From NCBI GenBank assembly GCA_036678685.1, contig JAZIHH010000027.1, positions 124,001-188,000 of the forward strand: 64,000 nt of DNA, written 5' to 3'. Shown here piece by piece: positions 26,107 through 34,169 of the stretch. This DNA comes from JAZIHH01 sp036678685. Its GTDB lineage: Bacteria > Bacillota > UBA4882 > UBA10575. The position numbers were made by a program, and so were the translations under genes. The notes beneath the pieces were generated by a model. That model had not been told where the DNA came from, made no database searches, and worked only from the letters and a program-made list of their open reading frames with translations. How positions within the stretch are numbered: position 1 is the first letter of the stretch; each line of letters begins with the position of its first letter.

Positions 26107-26916
26107 ATGGACTTGTCTACCATCATTGGTCTTTTGGCCGGTATTATCCTCTTGGGGTTGGGGATGGCGACGGGAGGGTCCTTAAGAATCTTTTGGGATC
26201 TTCCGTCCATCTACATTACGCTTGGGGGTTCCCTCGCCGCCATGCTCGTCCATTTTCCCTTGTCCCAGTTTACCAAAGCTTGGAAGGAGGCGCGCTGGGC
26301 TTTTTTCACCCGGACCTATTCGCCGCAAGAGATTATTAACAGCCTGGTGGGTTATGCGGAGAAAGCCCGCCGGGAAGGATTGTTGGCTTTGGAAGACGAA
26401 GTAGCCGAGGCGGACGATTTTCTGAAAAAAGGGATTCAGCTGGTCGTGGACGGGACCGATCCGGAACTGGTCAGGAGTATCCTGGATATTGAGATCAGTT
26501 TCCTGGAAAACCGGCACCAGAGCAACCGGATGTTCTTTGAATCCTGGGGCGCCCTGGCGCCCGCCTTTGGGATGGCCGGCACGCTCATCGGTTTGATCCA
26601 GATGCTGCGGGGGATGGGCGAAAATTTGGATGCGATCGGACCCGGGATGGCCGTGGCCCTGATCACCACTTTGTACGGGGTAATCCTGGCCAATTTGGTT
26701 TTTATCCCGATTGCCGGCAAGTTGAAAATCCGCAGCGAGGAAGAGGTCATCATCCGCCAGGTCATGGTGGAAGGGATCCTGTCTATCCAAGCCGGAGAAA
26801 ACCCCAGAATTGTTGAGGAGAAACTCAAATCGTTCCTCGCCCCGGACGAAAGAGCGGGAGTGGGGCGGGAACGCCGGCGGGAACGTCTAGGCGAAGGAGT
26901 GGGGATCAATGCCTAG
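26107..26916 (+). CDS. motA: Flagellar motor stator protein MotA
   Basis: 269 residues with four transmembrane helices, including the N-terminal GLLAGIILLGLGMATGG and the late pair with GTLIGLIQMLRGM and GPGMAVALITTLYGV. The cytoplasmic loop is charged (torque face against FliG). The final residues are Arg/Glu-rich. ATG 26107 follows CGAGGTGA. Its end overlaps motB by 8 bases. In Bacillus motAB is elsewhere; here it lies inside the flagellar operon, as in many clostridia. Confidence 0.95.
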   Translation: MDLSTIIGLLAGIILLGLGMATGGSLRIFWDLPSIYITLGGSLAAMLVHFPLSQFTKAWKEARWAFFTRTYSPQEIINSLVGYAEKARREGLLALEDEVAEADDFLKKGIQLVVDGTDPELVRSILDIEISFLENRHQSNRMFFESWGALAPAFGMAGTLIGLIQMLRGMGENLDAIGPGMAVALITTLYGVILANLVFIPIAGKLKIRSEEEVIIRQVMVEGILSIQAGENPRIVEEKLKSFLAPDERAGVGRERRRERLGEGVGINA

Positions 26917-27607
26917 GAGGAAAAAAGCCGAGGAACCGCCCAAGGGAAGTCCCCTTTGGATGGTTACTTACGGCGACATGGTCACCCTGCTTTTAACCTT
27001 TTTCGTGATGCTTTTTGCCTTCTCCGAGATTGACAAAGCCAAATATGACCAGATCGCCATTTCGCTCCGGGGGGCGCTGGGCGGTCTCCCGGCGGTGTTG
27101 ACCCACGGGACGGCCGTCCAGGACGAATTTTCTGTTTTGGATCCCATCGTTCCCCCGGAATTTGCCGGTTTTTACGAAGACCTTCAGGAACTGCTGGAAG
27201 ACGGGGAAGTGGGGGAGTTGGTCGAAATTTTTACCGAAGAACGGGGGTTGGTGGTCAGTTTCAAGGAGAAACTTGTTTTTGATATAGGATCGGCGGAGAT
27301 AAAACCGCCCGCCCGGGACCTCCTGCGCCGGGTGGGCGAGATTCTCGCCCGGGGGGAACAACTGATCAGAGTGGAAGGACATACCTGCGACTTGCCGATC
27401 CGCACCGAACGTTTCCCTTCCAACTGGGAACTTTCCGTCGGGCGGGCGACCAATGTTACCCGGTTTTTGATTGAAGAGGCGGGGGTCGCCCCCCACCGGC
27501 TGTCGGCCACCGGCTACGCCGAGTTCCGGCCGGTGGTTCCCAACGACTGCGAAGAGAACAGAGCGCAAAACCGGCGCGTGGATATTGTCCTTCTTTCCAT
27601 GGAATAA
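26909..27607 (+). CDS. motB: Flagellar motor stator protein MotB
   Basis: 232 residues. After a Lys/Arg N-terminus comes a single transmembrane helix with the ion-binding aspartate in YGDMVTLLLTFFVMLFAF. The C-terminal OmpA-like domain has VEGHTCDLPI, NWELSVGRA and the ending NRAQNRRVDIVLL, which binds peptidoglycan. Whether the stator uses protons or sodium cannot be fixed from this sequence alone. ATG 26909 overlaps motA; GAAGGAGTGGGG is the ribosome site. Confidence 0.95.
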   Translation: MPRRKKAEEPPKGSPLWMVTYGDMVTLLLTFFVMLFAFSEIDKAKYDQIAISLRGALGGLPAVLTHGTAVQDEFSVLDPIVPPEFAGFYEDLQELLEDGEVGELVEIFTEERGLVVSFKEKLVFDIGSAEIKPPARDLLRRVGEILARGEQLIRVEGHTCDLPIRTERFPSNWELSVGRATNVTRFLIEEAGVAPHRLSATGYAEFRPVVPNDCEENRAQNRRVDIVLLSME

Positions 27608-27619
27608 AGGAGGGAGAAA

Positions 27620-28099
27620 ATGGCCGAGGAAAACAGGGGAAAAAAGAACACCAAATTCAACCAGGTGTTGATGACGATAATCATTTGTTTTGCCGTTTTT
27701 TTTGCCGCGGTTTTTGCCGCCACTTTGTTCTTTATTAATGTTGTGCTCCCGCAGCGGGAGGAGTACACCATGTTGTACGAAGCCAGCAACCAGGTGAAGT
27801 ATATGGTCCCGCTGGGTGAAGACCTCGTGGTCAACCTGGCCGACACCACGGGACGGCGGTTTATCAGACTCAATTTAACCCTGGTGGTGGACACCCCGGA
27901 GACCCAGGAAGAGATCAACCGACGCAAACCGCAGGTCCGGGATGCGGTAATTAAGATTTTCCGCACTAAAACAGTGGATAAAATTAGAGAAGAAGAAGGG
28001 ATCTTCAATATTCGTAACGAAATAATAACTGCTATCAACAAAATGTTACCTTCCGGTGAAGTTTTGGATGTTTTCTTTACCGAATTTGTCTATCAATAG
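27620..28099 (+). CDS. fliL: Flagellar basal body-associated protein FliL
   Basis: 159 residues: short Lys-rich N-terminus, one transmembrane helix (about 16-38), and the FliL domain with VPLGEDLVVNLADTTGRRFIRLNLTL-type core (YMVPLGEDLVVNL) and the final GEVLDVFFTEFVYQ. FliL stabilises stators. AAAGGAGGGAG precedes ATG 27620, 12 bases after motB. Confidence 0.94.
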   Translation: MAEENRGKKNTKFNQVLMTIIICFAVFFAAVFAATLFFINVVLPQREEYTMLYEASNQVKYMVPLGEDLVVNLADTTGRRFIRLNLTLVVDTPETQEEINRRKPQVRDAVIKIFRTKTVDKIREEEGIFNIRNEIITAINKMLPSGEVLDVFFTEFVYQ

Positions 28100-28118
28100 G
28101 CAATAGGGGGGTGGCAGC

Positions 28119-29117
28119 TTGGCGGAGATTTTAAGCCAAAGCGAAATCGATGCGCTATTAAAGGCACTGTCCGAAGGAGAAATTGATGCCGAGACCGTAA
28201 AAATCGAGAATAAAAAGAAAAAAGTCAAGCCCTACGATTTCCGGCGGCCTAATAAATTTGCCAAGGACCAGATGCGCACCCTGGTCATGCTTCATGAGAA
28301 CTTGGCCCGGCGCTTGGTGACTTCCCTTTCCGCCTATCTCCGGACCATGGTGCAGATCGAGGTGGCATCGGTTGACCAGATGACTTATGACGAGTTTACC
28401 AGGTCGTTGCCCAACCCCACCGTGATTAATGTTTTGAAAATGGAGCCTCTGGACGGGAGCATGATTTTAGAGTTCACGCCCAATCTGGCTTTTGCCATGA
28501 TCGACCGTTTATTGGGCGGGCACGGGGCGCTCGATTACGCCGTTCGGGAATTGACCGAAATCGAACAACGGGTTATTCGCCAGGTGGTTATGAGATTCTT
28601 CCCCAGCATGCAAGAGGCGTGGAGCAACGTGATCAAGGTCTCCCCAAGCTATGTGGAGATGGAAACCAATCCCTTGTTTACCCAGTTTATTCCACCTTCG
28701 GATATGATTGTCCTTGTTACTTTGGATGTAAAGATTACAGAAACCAACGGGCTAATGAATCTTTGTTACCCGCATATGCTTTTGGAACCGTTACTTCCCC
28801 GTTTGAGCGCCCAGTCCTGGTTTGGCAGTTCCCGGAAGAATTTCAGCGCCGAAGCCCTGCGGATCTTGAAGGCCCGGTTGCAGGAGGCGGACGTCCCGGT
28901 CAAGGTGGAATTGGGGACGACCATCATTACCATCCGAGATTTGCTCAATCTGTCGACGGGGGACGTTATCAAGCTCGATCAGGAGATAAACAGGCCGTTG
29001 ACGGTGAGGATCGGGGAAGAAAGCAAATACGAAGGCTTTCCCGGTCTTTCCATGAACAATAAGTTTGCCGTACAACTCAGTAGTTATAAATTTGAAGGTG
29101 GTGAGGGAAGTGTCTGA
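28119..29117 (+). CDS. fliM: Flagellar motor switch protein FliM
   Basis: 332 residues. The N-terminal CheY-binding peptide LSQSEIDALLKAL is intact, followed by the CheC-like middle (YDFRRPNKFAKDQ, FAMIDRLLGGHG) and the C-terminal FliMN/SpoA domain (VELGTTIITIRDLLNLSTGDVI). It links phospho-CheY to FliG. TTG 28119 follows AGGGGGGTGG. The gene end overlaps fliY by 8 bases. Confidence 0.96.
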   Translation: MAEILSQSEIDALLKALSEGEIDAETVKIENKKKKVKPYDFRRPNKFAKDQMRTLVMLHENLARRLVTSLSAYLRTMVQIEVASVDQMTYDEFTRSLPNPTVINVLKMEPLDGSMILEFTPNLAFAMIDRLLGGHGALDYAVRELTEIEQRVIRQVVMRFFPSMQEAWSNVIKVSPSYVEMETNPLFTQFIPPSDMIVLVTLDVKITETNGLMNLCYPHMLLEPLLPRLSAQSWFGSSRKNFSAEALRILKARLQEADVPVKVELGTTIITIRDLLNLSTGDVIKLDQEINRPLTVRIGEESKYEGFPGLSMNNKFAVQLSSYKFEGGEGSV

Positions 29118-30183
29118 TGAAAGACTTTCCCAGGAAGAGATTAACGCGTTGTTAAATAATGACATGTCCGACGAAATAACACCGATGGAAGAGGATGCCC
29201 TGGGGGAAATCGGCAATATTGCCTTTGGTTCCGGAGCGACCGCCCTTTCGCTCTTGTTAAACAAAAAAGTGAAGTTGACCACGCCGACGGTGGAAATCAG
29301 CACCATGGAAAGGTTGATTAAAGAACACCCCACGCCCTGCGTGGCGGCGGAAGTAGCATATGTCAAGGGTTTGTCCGGAACCAACCTGTTGTTACTGGAG
29401 ATCATGGACGCCGCGGTTATTGCCGATCTGATGCAGGGGGGAGACGGGACTGATCCCCGTTTAGAACTGGGAGAGATGGAACTCAGTGCCATTGGAGAAG
29501 CCATGAACCAGATGATCGGGAAAGCTGCCACTTCCATGTCCTCCCTTTTCAACCGCAGGGTGGAGATTGCCCCCCCGAAAACCCGTATTTTAGATCTGGA
29601 CGAAGCCGGTGAGATCGACAAGGAACTGGCAGAAGATAAAAAAATAATCAAAATCAGTTTTCGCCTGGAGGTTGCCGACCTGATTGACAGCAGTCTCATG
29701 CTGGTTATCCCCTTTGTTTTCGGGCGGGAAATGGCCTGTTCCATGCTGAAGAGCAGTTCGCTGGAGAAAGAGACGGTAACGGCCGGTGGTGATTATGGGG
29801 GAAAAACCTTTAATCAAACCATACGGCCGCTGGCGGCGCAGGCGGCAAGCGTGGAAAGGGAGAGCGTTACCGTGCAACCGGTCCAGTTTTCCCATATCTC
29901 TCCCGCCCCGCCCGTCCCGGACAAAAGCAATCTCAATCTTTTACTCGACGTTCCTTTACAGATCAGTGTGGAACTGGGCAGTACCAGAATGAAGATCAAG
30001 GAAATCCTGGACCTGGGAATGGGCTCCGTTGTTGAACTGGACCGCCTGGCCGGGGAACCGGTGGATGTTTTGGTTAACGGAAAGATTTTTGCCAAAGGTG
30101 AAGTAGTGGTCATTGATGAAAATTTTGGCATCAAAATCACAGATATCGTAAGCCCAATGGCGCGGCTGAATAATCTTCAATGA
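29110..30183 (+). CDS. fliY: Flagellar switch phosphatase FliY (CheC-FliN fusion)
   Basis: 357 residues. N-terminal CheY-binding peptide LSQEEINALLN, then a CheC-like module with two phosphatase motifs (EDALGEIGNIAFGSGATALS and ELSAIGEAMNQMIGKAATS), and a C-terminal FliN domain (VPLQISVELGSTRMKIKEIL). In Bacillus FliY dephosphorylates CheY-P at the switch. GTG 29110 lies just after GGTGAGGGA; the open frame begins earlier within fliM but without a better site. Confidence 0.95.
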   Translation: MSDERLSQEEINALLNNDMSDEITPMEEDALGEIGNIAFGSGATALSLLLNKKVKLTTPTVEISTMERLIKEHPTPCVAAEVAYVKGLSGTNLLLLEIMDAAVIADLMQGGDGTDPRLELGEMELSAIGEAMNQMIGKAATSMSSLFNRRVEIAPPKTRILDLDEAGEIDKELAEDKKIIKISFRLEVADLIDSSLMLVIPFVFGREMACSMLKSSSLEKETVTAGGDYGGKTFNQTIRPLAAQAASVERESVTVQPVQFSHISPAPPVPDKSNLNLLLDVPLQISVELGSTRMKIKEILDLGMGSVVELDRLAGEPVDVLVNGKIFAKGEVVVIDENFGIKITDIVSPMARLNNLQ

Positions 30184-30194
30184 GGGGGGATTTC

Positions 30195-30557
30195 ATGGGT
30201 GCCCGTGTGTTGGTGGTTGATGACGCGGCATTTATGCGTATGATGATCAAAGATATTCTGCAGAAAGGAGGATATGAGGTCGTCGGCGAGGCGGAAGACG
30301 GCAAAAGAGCAATCGAAAAGTATAAAGAATTGAGACCCGACTTGGTAACCATGGATATCACCATGCCCGATATGGACGGTATTACGGCGGTTAAAGAGAT
30401 CCGGAAAATCGACCCCAATGCCGTGATCATCATGTGCAGCGCCATGGGCCAGCAGGCTATGGTTATTGACGCCATCCAGGCCGGCGCCAAGGATTTTGTC
30501 GTCAAACCCTTCCAGCCGGAAAGGGTCTTGGAAGCCATCAAAAAGGTAATACCATGA
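30195..30557 (+). CDS. cheY: Chemotaxis response regulator CheY
   Basis: 120 residues, a single receiver domain with acidic pocket D9/D10, phosphorylation site D54 (MDITMPD), S82 and K104 (VVKPF). There is no output domain. Its CheY-P binds FliM and FliY. GAGGGGGGA precedes ATG 30195. It sits between fliY and fliO, as in Bacillus. The last bases overlap the fliO start (ATGA). Confidence 0.97.
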   Translation: MGARVLVVDDAAFMRMMIKDILQKGGYEVVGEAEDGKRAIEKYKELRPDLVTMDITMPDMDGITAVKEIRKIDPNAVIIMCSAMGQQAMVIDAIQAGAKDFVVKPFQPERVLEAIKKVIP

Positions 30558-31123
30558 AAACGACGGAAGCAATCGCGACCTTATTTCTTTCCCACCTGCC
30601 GGAGATGCTGACGGAGTTTGCGGAGGAAACCGGAGGCGGGGAAATGCTGGACAGGCTCGAACAGGTACCGGAAACCGGCGGGGAACACCTTTTCAGCGCC
30701 GGTTATATCTTGTATATCGTTACTTTCCTTGTGGTGCTACTGGCCGCCGCCTGGCTGGTGCGGTGGCTGGCCGGAAAGGCCGGGAAAATGCGGGGACGTC
30801 ATATCAAGGTGATGGACAGTACATATTTGGGTCCCAACCGCGGTCTCTACCTGGTGCTGGTGGCCGGCCGCCTCTTCCTCATCGGGTTGGCCGACCGCTA
30901 TATACAGCTTTTGGCGGAAATCGACAACCCGGCTTTTTTGGAGAAGGTGACCAAAAAAGGAGCCGGTGATTCTTTTCCGGATCATAGCGGGTTCTCCCAT
31001 TACCTGCAGGGGTTTCTTGCCCCGGAAAAAGGAAGGAAGCAAGGGGAAACCGACGCGGCCGAAAAAGTCAGGGAAATGATTACCGAATTTAAAAGGCACC
31101 GCTATGGGCAAGAAGATGAATAG
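30554..31123 (+). CDS. fliO: Flagellar biosynthetic protein FliO
   Basis: 189 residues with a single transmembrane helix (about residues 51-75, YILYIVTFLVVLLAAAWLV) and a FliO cytoplasmic domain (IKVMDSTYLGPNRGLYLVLVAGRLFLIGL). FliO is a chaperone for building the FliP ring. It overlaps cheY at the start and fliP at the end, the usual cheY-fliO-fliP order. Confidence 0.88.
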   Translation: MKTTEAIATLFLSHLPEMLTEFAEETGGGEMLDRLEQVPETGGEHLFSAGYILYIVTFLVVLLAAAWLVRWLAGKAGKMRGRHIKVMDSTYLGPNRGLYLVLVAGRLFLIGLADRYIQLLAEIDNPAFLEKVTKKGAGDSFPDHSGFSHYLQGFLAPEKGRKQGETDAAEKVREMITEFKRHRYGQEDE

Positions 31124-31874
31124 GAAACAAGCGTTAATACTTTTAACAGTGACGGCCGGAGTGCTCCTGGCTGCAACAGGAACAGTTTTTGCCCAACCCG
31201 TGCTTCCCCAGATTCAAATCGGGGTAAGAGGCGTGGAAGACCCGCAGGAAGTGGCGGTAAGCCTGCAGATTTTGGCCTTAATCACCATTTTGTCCCTGGC
31301 TCCGTCCATCATCATCATGACCACGGCCTTTATCCGGATCGTGGTGGTCCTGTCCTTCACCCGCAGCGCCCTGGCCATGCAACAAACACCTCCCAACCAG
31401 GTGATTATCGGGTTGGCGCTTTTTCTTACCTTTTTTGTCATGGCGCCGACCTGGGGAATAATAAACGAGCAGGCCCTTCAGCCCTATCTCGCCGGTGAAC
31501 TGGGCCCGGAGGAAGCTTTCACCGCCGCGGTGGAACCCTTGAAAGAGTTTATGTACCGGCAAACCAGAACAACGGATCTCCGTTTCTTTCTCCAACTGAG
31601 AGAGTTGGAACGTCCGGAGAAACTGGCGGACATTCCTTTACATGTTTTAATTCCCGCCTTTATGATCAGCGAGTTGCGAACGGCCTTTCAAATCGGTTTC
31701 ATGCTCTATATTCCTTTTCTGGTCATTGACATGATTGTCGCCAGTACCCTGATGTCGATGGGGATGTTGATGCTCCCACCGGTCATGATCTCCCTGCCGT
31801 TCAAAATCATGCTTTTTGTGATGGTGGACGGTTGGTACCTGGTGGTGAGTTCTTTAATATCCGGCTTCCGGTAA
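31104..31874 (+). CDS. fliP: Flagellar biosynthetic protein FliP
   Basis: 256 residues. An N-terminal signal-like segment (cut possible after TGTVFA) is followed by the export-gate core FTRSALAMQQTPPNQVIIGLALFLTFFVMAP and IPAFMISELRTAFQIGF, both in shortened form here: QQTPPNQVIIGLALFLTF. Five FliP, four FliQ and one FliR form the export gate. ATG 31104 overlaps fliO by 20 bases; ATG 31116 is an alternative. Confidence 0.96.
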   Translation: MGKKMNRKQALILLTVTAGVLLAATGTVFAQPVLPQIQIGVRGVEDPQEVAVSLQILALITILSLAPSIIIMTTAFIRIVVVLSFTRSALAMQQTPPNQVIIGLALFLTFFVMAPTWGIINEQALQPYLAGELGPEEAFTAAVEPLKEFMYRQTRTTDLRFFLQLRELERPEKLADIPLHVLIPAFMISELRTAFQIGFMLYIPFLVIDMIVASTLMSMGMLMLPPVMISLPFKIMLFVMVDGWYLVVSSLISGFR

Positions 31875-31895
31875 AGGTGAAGGGAGGGAGAGGGA

Positions 31896-32168
31896 GTGAC
31901 CGACGCCATAGTGGTGGAAATTATCCGCCACGGATTGCTCACTGTTTTAAAAGTGGCCGGTCCGATGTTGTTGGTCGGTTTGGTGGTGGGTCTTCTCGTC
32001 AGTATCTTTCAAGCCACCACCCAAATCCAGGAACAAACCCTCTCTTTTATCCCCAAGATCGTGGCAGTTTTTCTCACGATGGCCGTCTGCGGTCCGTGGA
32101 TGCTCCGGGTGTTGACGGAGTTTACCCGGGAAATTTTCCTCTACCTGCAACAGGCGGCAAGATGGTGA
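31896..32168 (+). CDS. fliQ: Flagellar biosynthetic protein FliQ
   Basis: 90 residues, two transmembrane helices (GPMLLVGLVVGLLVSIFQAT and IVAVFLTMAVCGPWMLRVL) with the QIQEQTLSFIPK loop between them, the classic FliQ layout. GTG 31896 is preceded by AGGGAGGGAGAGGGA. fliR starts 11 bases after its stop. Confidence 0.96.
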   Translation: MTDAIVVEIIRHGLLTVLKVAGPMLLVGLVVGLLVSIFQATTQIQEQTLSFIPKIVAVFLTMAVCGPWMLRVLTEFTREIFLYLQQAARW

Positions 32169-32179
32169 GGTAGGTTGTT

Positions 32180-32974
32180 TTGACTCTTTACGGGTGGACG
32201 GAACAGACACTGCTCCATTTTTTACTGGTGATGATGAGAATAACCGGCCTTTTAACCACGGCGCCGGTTTTTCAGAGCCGGAATTTGCCGGTCGCCGTCA
32301 GGCTGGGATGGGCCTTCCTGGTGTCTCTGGTCCTTACACCGGTTTTACCGGGAGGGATCGACCCCCTCACGCACCCGGCAACTCTGATCCTCCTGGTCGT
32401 CCAGGAACTTTTAACCGGTTTGGTGCTGGGGTTCGTCGTCAACATCATTTTTGCCGCTTTTCAGGTGGCCGGCCAGATGATTGAGGTTCCGATGGGCTTT
32501 GGGTTGGTTAATGTCCTGGATCCGATGACCGGAGCGCAGATGCCTCTGGTCGGCCAGATTAAACATATAATCGCTTTATGGCTTTTTTTACTGGTCAACG
32601 GACACCACACCCTCATCAGGGCCTTGGTGGAGAGCTTCCGGCTTATGCCCGCCGGCAAGCCCCCCTTTTTTACCCAGGGGGTCGAATTAGTCGTTAAAGT
32701 TTTCAGCGGCATGTTTCTGTTGGCTTTTCGCATTGTCCTTCCCATTGTGGGGGTCCTGTTCCTGACCACGGTAGGCCTGGGTATTCTGGTAAGAATGATC
32801 CCCCAGATTAACGTCTTTATGGTGGGGTTTCCCTTGAAGATCCTGATCGGCCTGGTTTTAATCTGGTTGAGCATGGCCGTTTTTATCCGGTGGCTGACCG
32901 GTTATTTATCGCCTTACGGTGATCTTTGGCAGGATTTGTTGCTGGTGATTACGGCCCTGGGGAGGGGGCGGTAA
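32180..32974 (+). CDS. fliR: Flagellar biosynthetic protein FliR
   Basis: 264 residues, about six transmembrane helices, with family motifs RITGLLTTAPVFQSRNLPV, GFVVNIIFAAFQVAGQM and GLVNVLDPMTGAQMPL. It is the export-gate component next to FlhB. TTG 32180 follows GAGGTAGG. The stop TAA shares its last base with the flhB ATG. Confidence 0.95.
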   Translation: MTLYGWTEQTLLHFLLVMMRITGLLTTAPVFQSRNLPVAVRLGWAFLVSLVLTPVLPGGIDPLTHPATLILLVVQELLTGLVLGFVVNIIFAAFQVAGQMIEVPMGFGLVNVLDPMTGAQMPLVGQIKHIIALWLFLLVNGHHTLIRALVESFRLMPAGKPPFFTQGVELVVKVFSGMFLLAFRIVLPIVGVLFLTTVGLGILVRMIPQINVFMVGFPLKILIGLVLIWLSMAVFIRWLTGYLSPYGDLWQDLLLVITALGRGR

Positions 32975-34104
32975 TGAACAGGGAGAAAGAAAACGCTCTT
33001 TCCTGGTGGTTTTGGGATTTACAGTTCTTTGCCGAAGAGGAGAAGACCGAGGAACCAACGGCGCGCAAAAGGGCCGAGGCGAGAAGAAGGGGGCAGGTTC
33101 CCCGGAGCATGGAGTTTAACTCGGTATTAGTCGTTCTCGTCGCCTTTTGTGCTCTTAATATTTTCGGCGCTTCCTTCCTGCGCAATCTTTACCATTTTTT
33201 TCTGGAGAGTTTCCGGCTGGAAGTCTTGAATCTTGCCATGGATGAAAGTTCGTTGGGGCATATTTTTCTTCAACGCTTTCTTTTCATCCTGGTCTCCTTT
33301 TTACCGGTGGGCCTGACTGTTTTGGCGGCGGGGGTGGCGATTAACCTGGTGCAGACCGGGGGAATTATCACCGGGGAAACCCTGAAAATGCGCTGGGACC
33401 GGGTCAACCCGGCCCAAGGACTGAAAAGGCTTTTTTCCCCCCGTTCCCTGGTGGAACTGGTAAAAGCCTTATTCAAATTAACCATCGTCGCCTTGATTAT
33501 CCGGAGCACCTTCCTCAGCCGGGCTTTTCCGCTGGCGGAGACGTCAATGCTCATGCCCGTATGGCAGGTGGCGGAGATGACGTGGAAGATGCTCTTCCAG
33601 ATGGTGACCAGGATCTGTCTTTTCCTGTTGGTGATGGCAGTTTTCGATTACTTTTATCAACGTTATGAATATCTTCGCGGCTTGCGCATGACTAAAAAAG
33701 AAGTCAAGGATGAATATAAACAGACTGAAGGCGACCCCCTGGTCCGCAGCAGGATCAGGCGGAAACAACGGGAATTGGCCACCCGGCGCATGATGCAACA
33801 GATACCCCGCGCCGACGTGGTCATTACCAACCCGACCCAACTGGCGGTAGCCTTGCGGTATGAACCGGAAGAAATGGGGGCGCCCCAGGTGGTGGCGAAG
33901 GGCCAGGGCTATCTGGCGGAAAAGATCCGGGCGGCGGCCACGGAGCACAATGTGCCGGTGGTGGAGAACAAACCGTTGGCCCGGGCCCTTTATAAAACGG
34001 TGGAAGTCGGGGAGTACATCCCTGAACACCTGTACCAGGCGGTGGCCGAGGTGCTGGCCTTTGTTTACCAGTTGCGGCAAGGCGCCCGGCGGGCCTGGCA
34101 ATAA
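32974..34104 (+). CDS. flhB: Flagellar export switch protein FlhB (NPTQ variant)
   Basis: 376 residues. The N-terminus carries DLQFFAEEEKTEEPTARKRAEA, then four transmembrane helices, then the cytoplasmic autocleavage domain. The cleavage motif reads N286-P-T-Q rather than the usual NPTH; the following residues (LAVALRYEPEEMGAPQVVAKGQ) are normal. FlhB cleavage switches export from hook to filament substrates. ATG 32974 follows GGAGGGGGCGG and overlaps the fliR stop by one base. About 65 bases separate it from flhA. Confidence 0.95.
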   Translation: MNREKENALSWWFWDLQFFAEEEKTEEPTARKRAEARRRGQVPRSMEFNSVLVVLVAFCALNIFGASFLRNLYHFFLESFRLEVLNLAMDESSLGHIFLQRFLFILVSFLPVGLTVLAAGVAINLVQTGGIITGETLKMRWDRVNPAQGLKRLFSPRSLVELVKALFKLTIVALIIRSTFLSRAFPLAETSMLMPVWQVAEMTWKMLFQMVTRICLFLLVMAVFDYFYQRYEYLRGLRMTKKEVKDEYKQTEGDPLVRSRIRRKQRELATRRMMQQIPRADVVITNPTQLAVALRYEPEEMGAPQVVAKGQGYLAEKIRAAATEHNVPVVENKPLARALYKTVEVGEYIPEHLYQAVAEVLAFVYQLRQGARRAWQ

Positions 34105-34169
34105 ATGAAAGGAAAACCGCGGCCGGCAATTTACCGCCATAACAGAAAATCGCGTGACGAGGGGAAAAA

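Noticed and set aside
28791..29744. A 317-residue - strand frame across the fliM-fliY junction
   Set aside because: Serine-rich antisense translation; both + strand genes are unmistakable.
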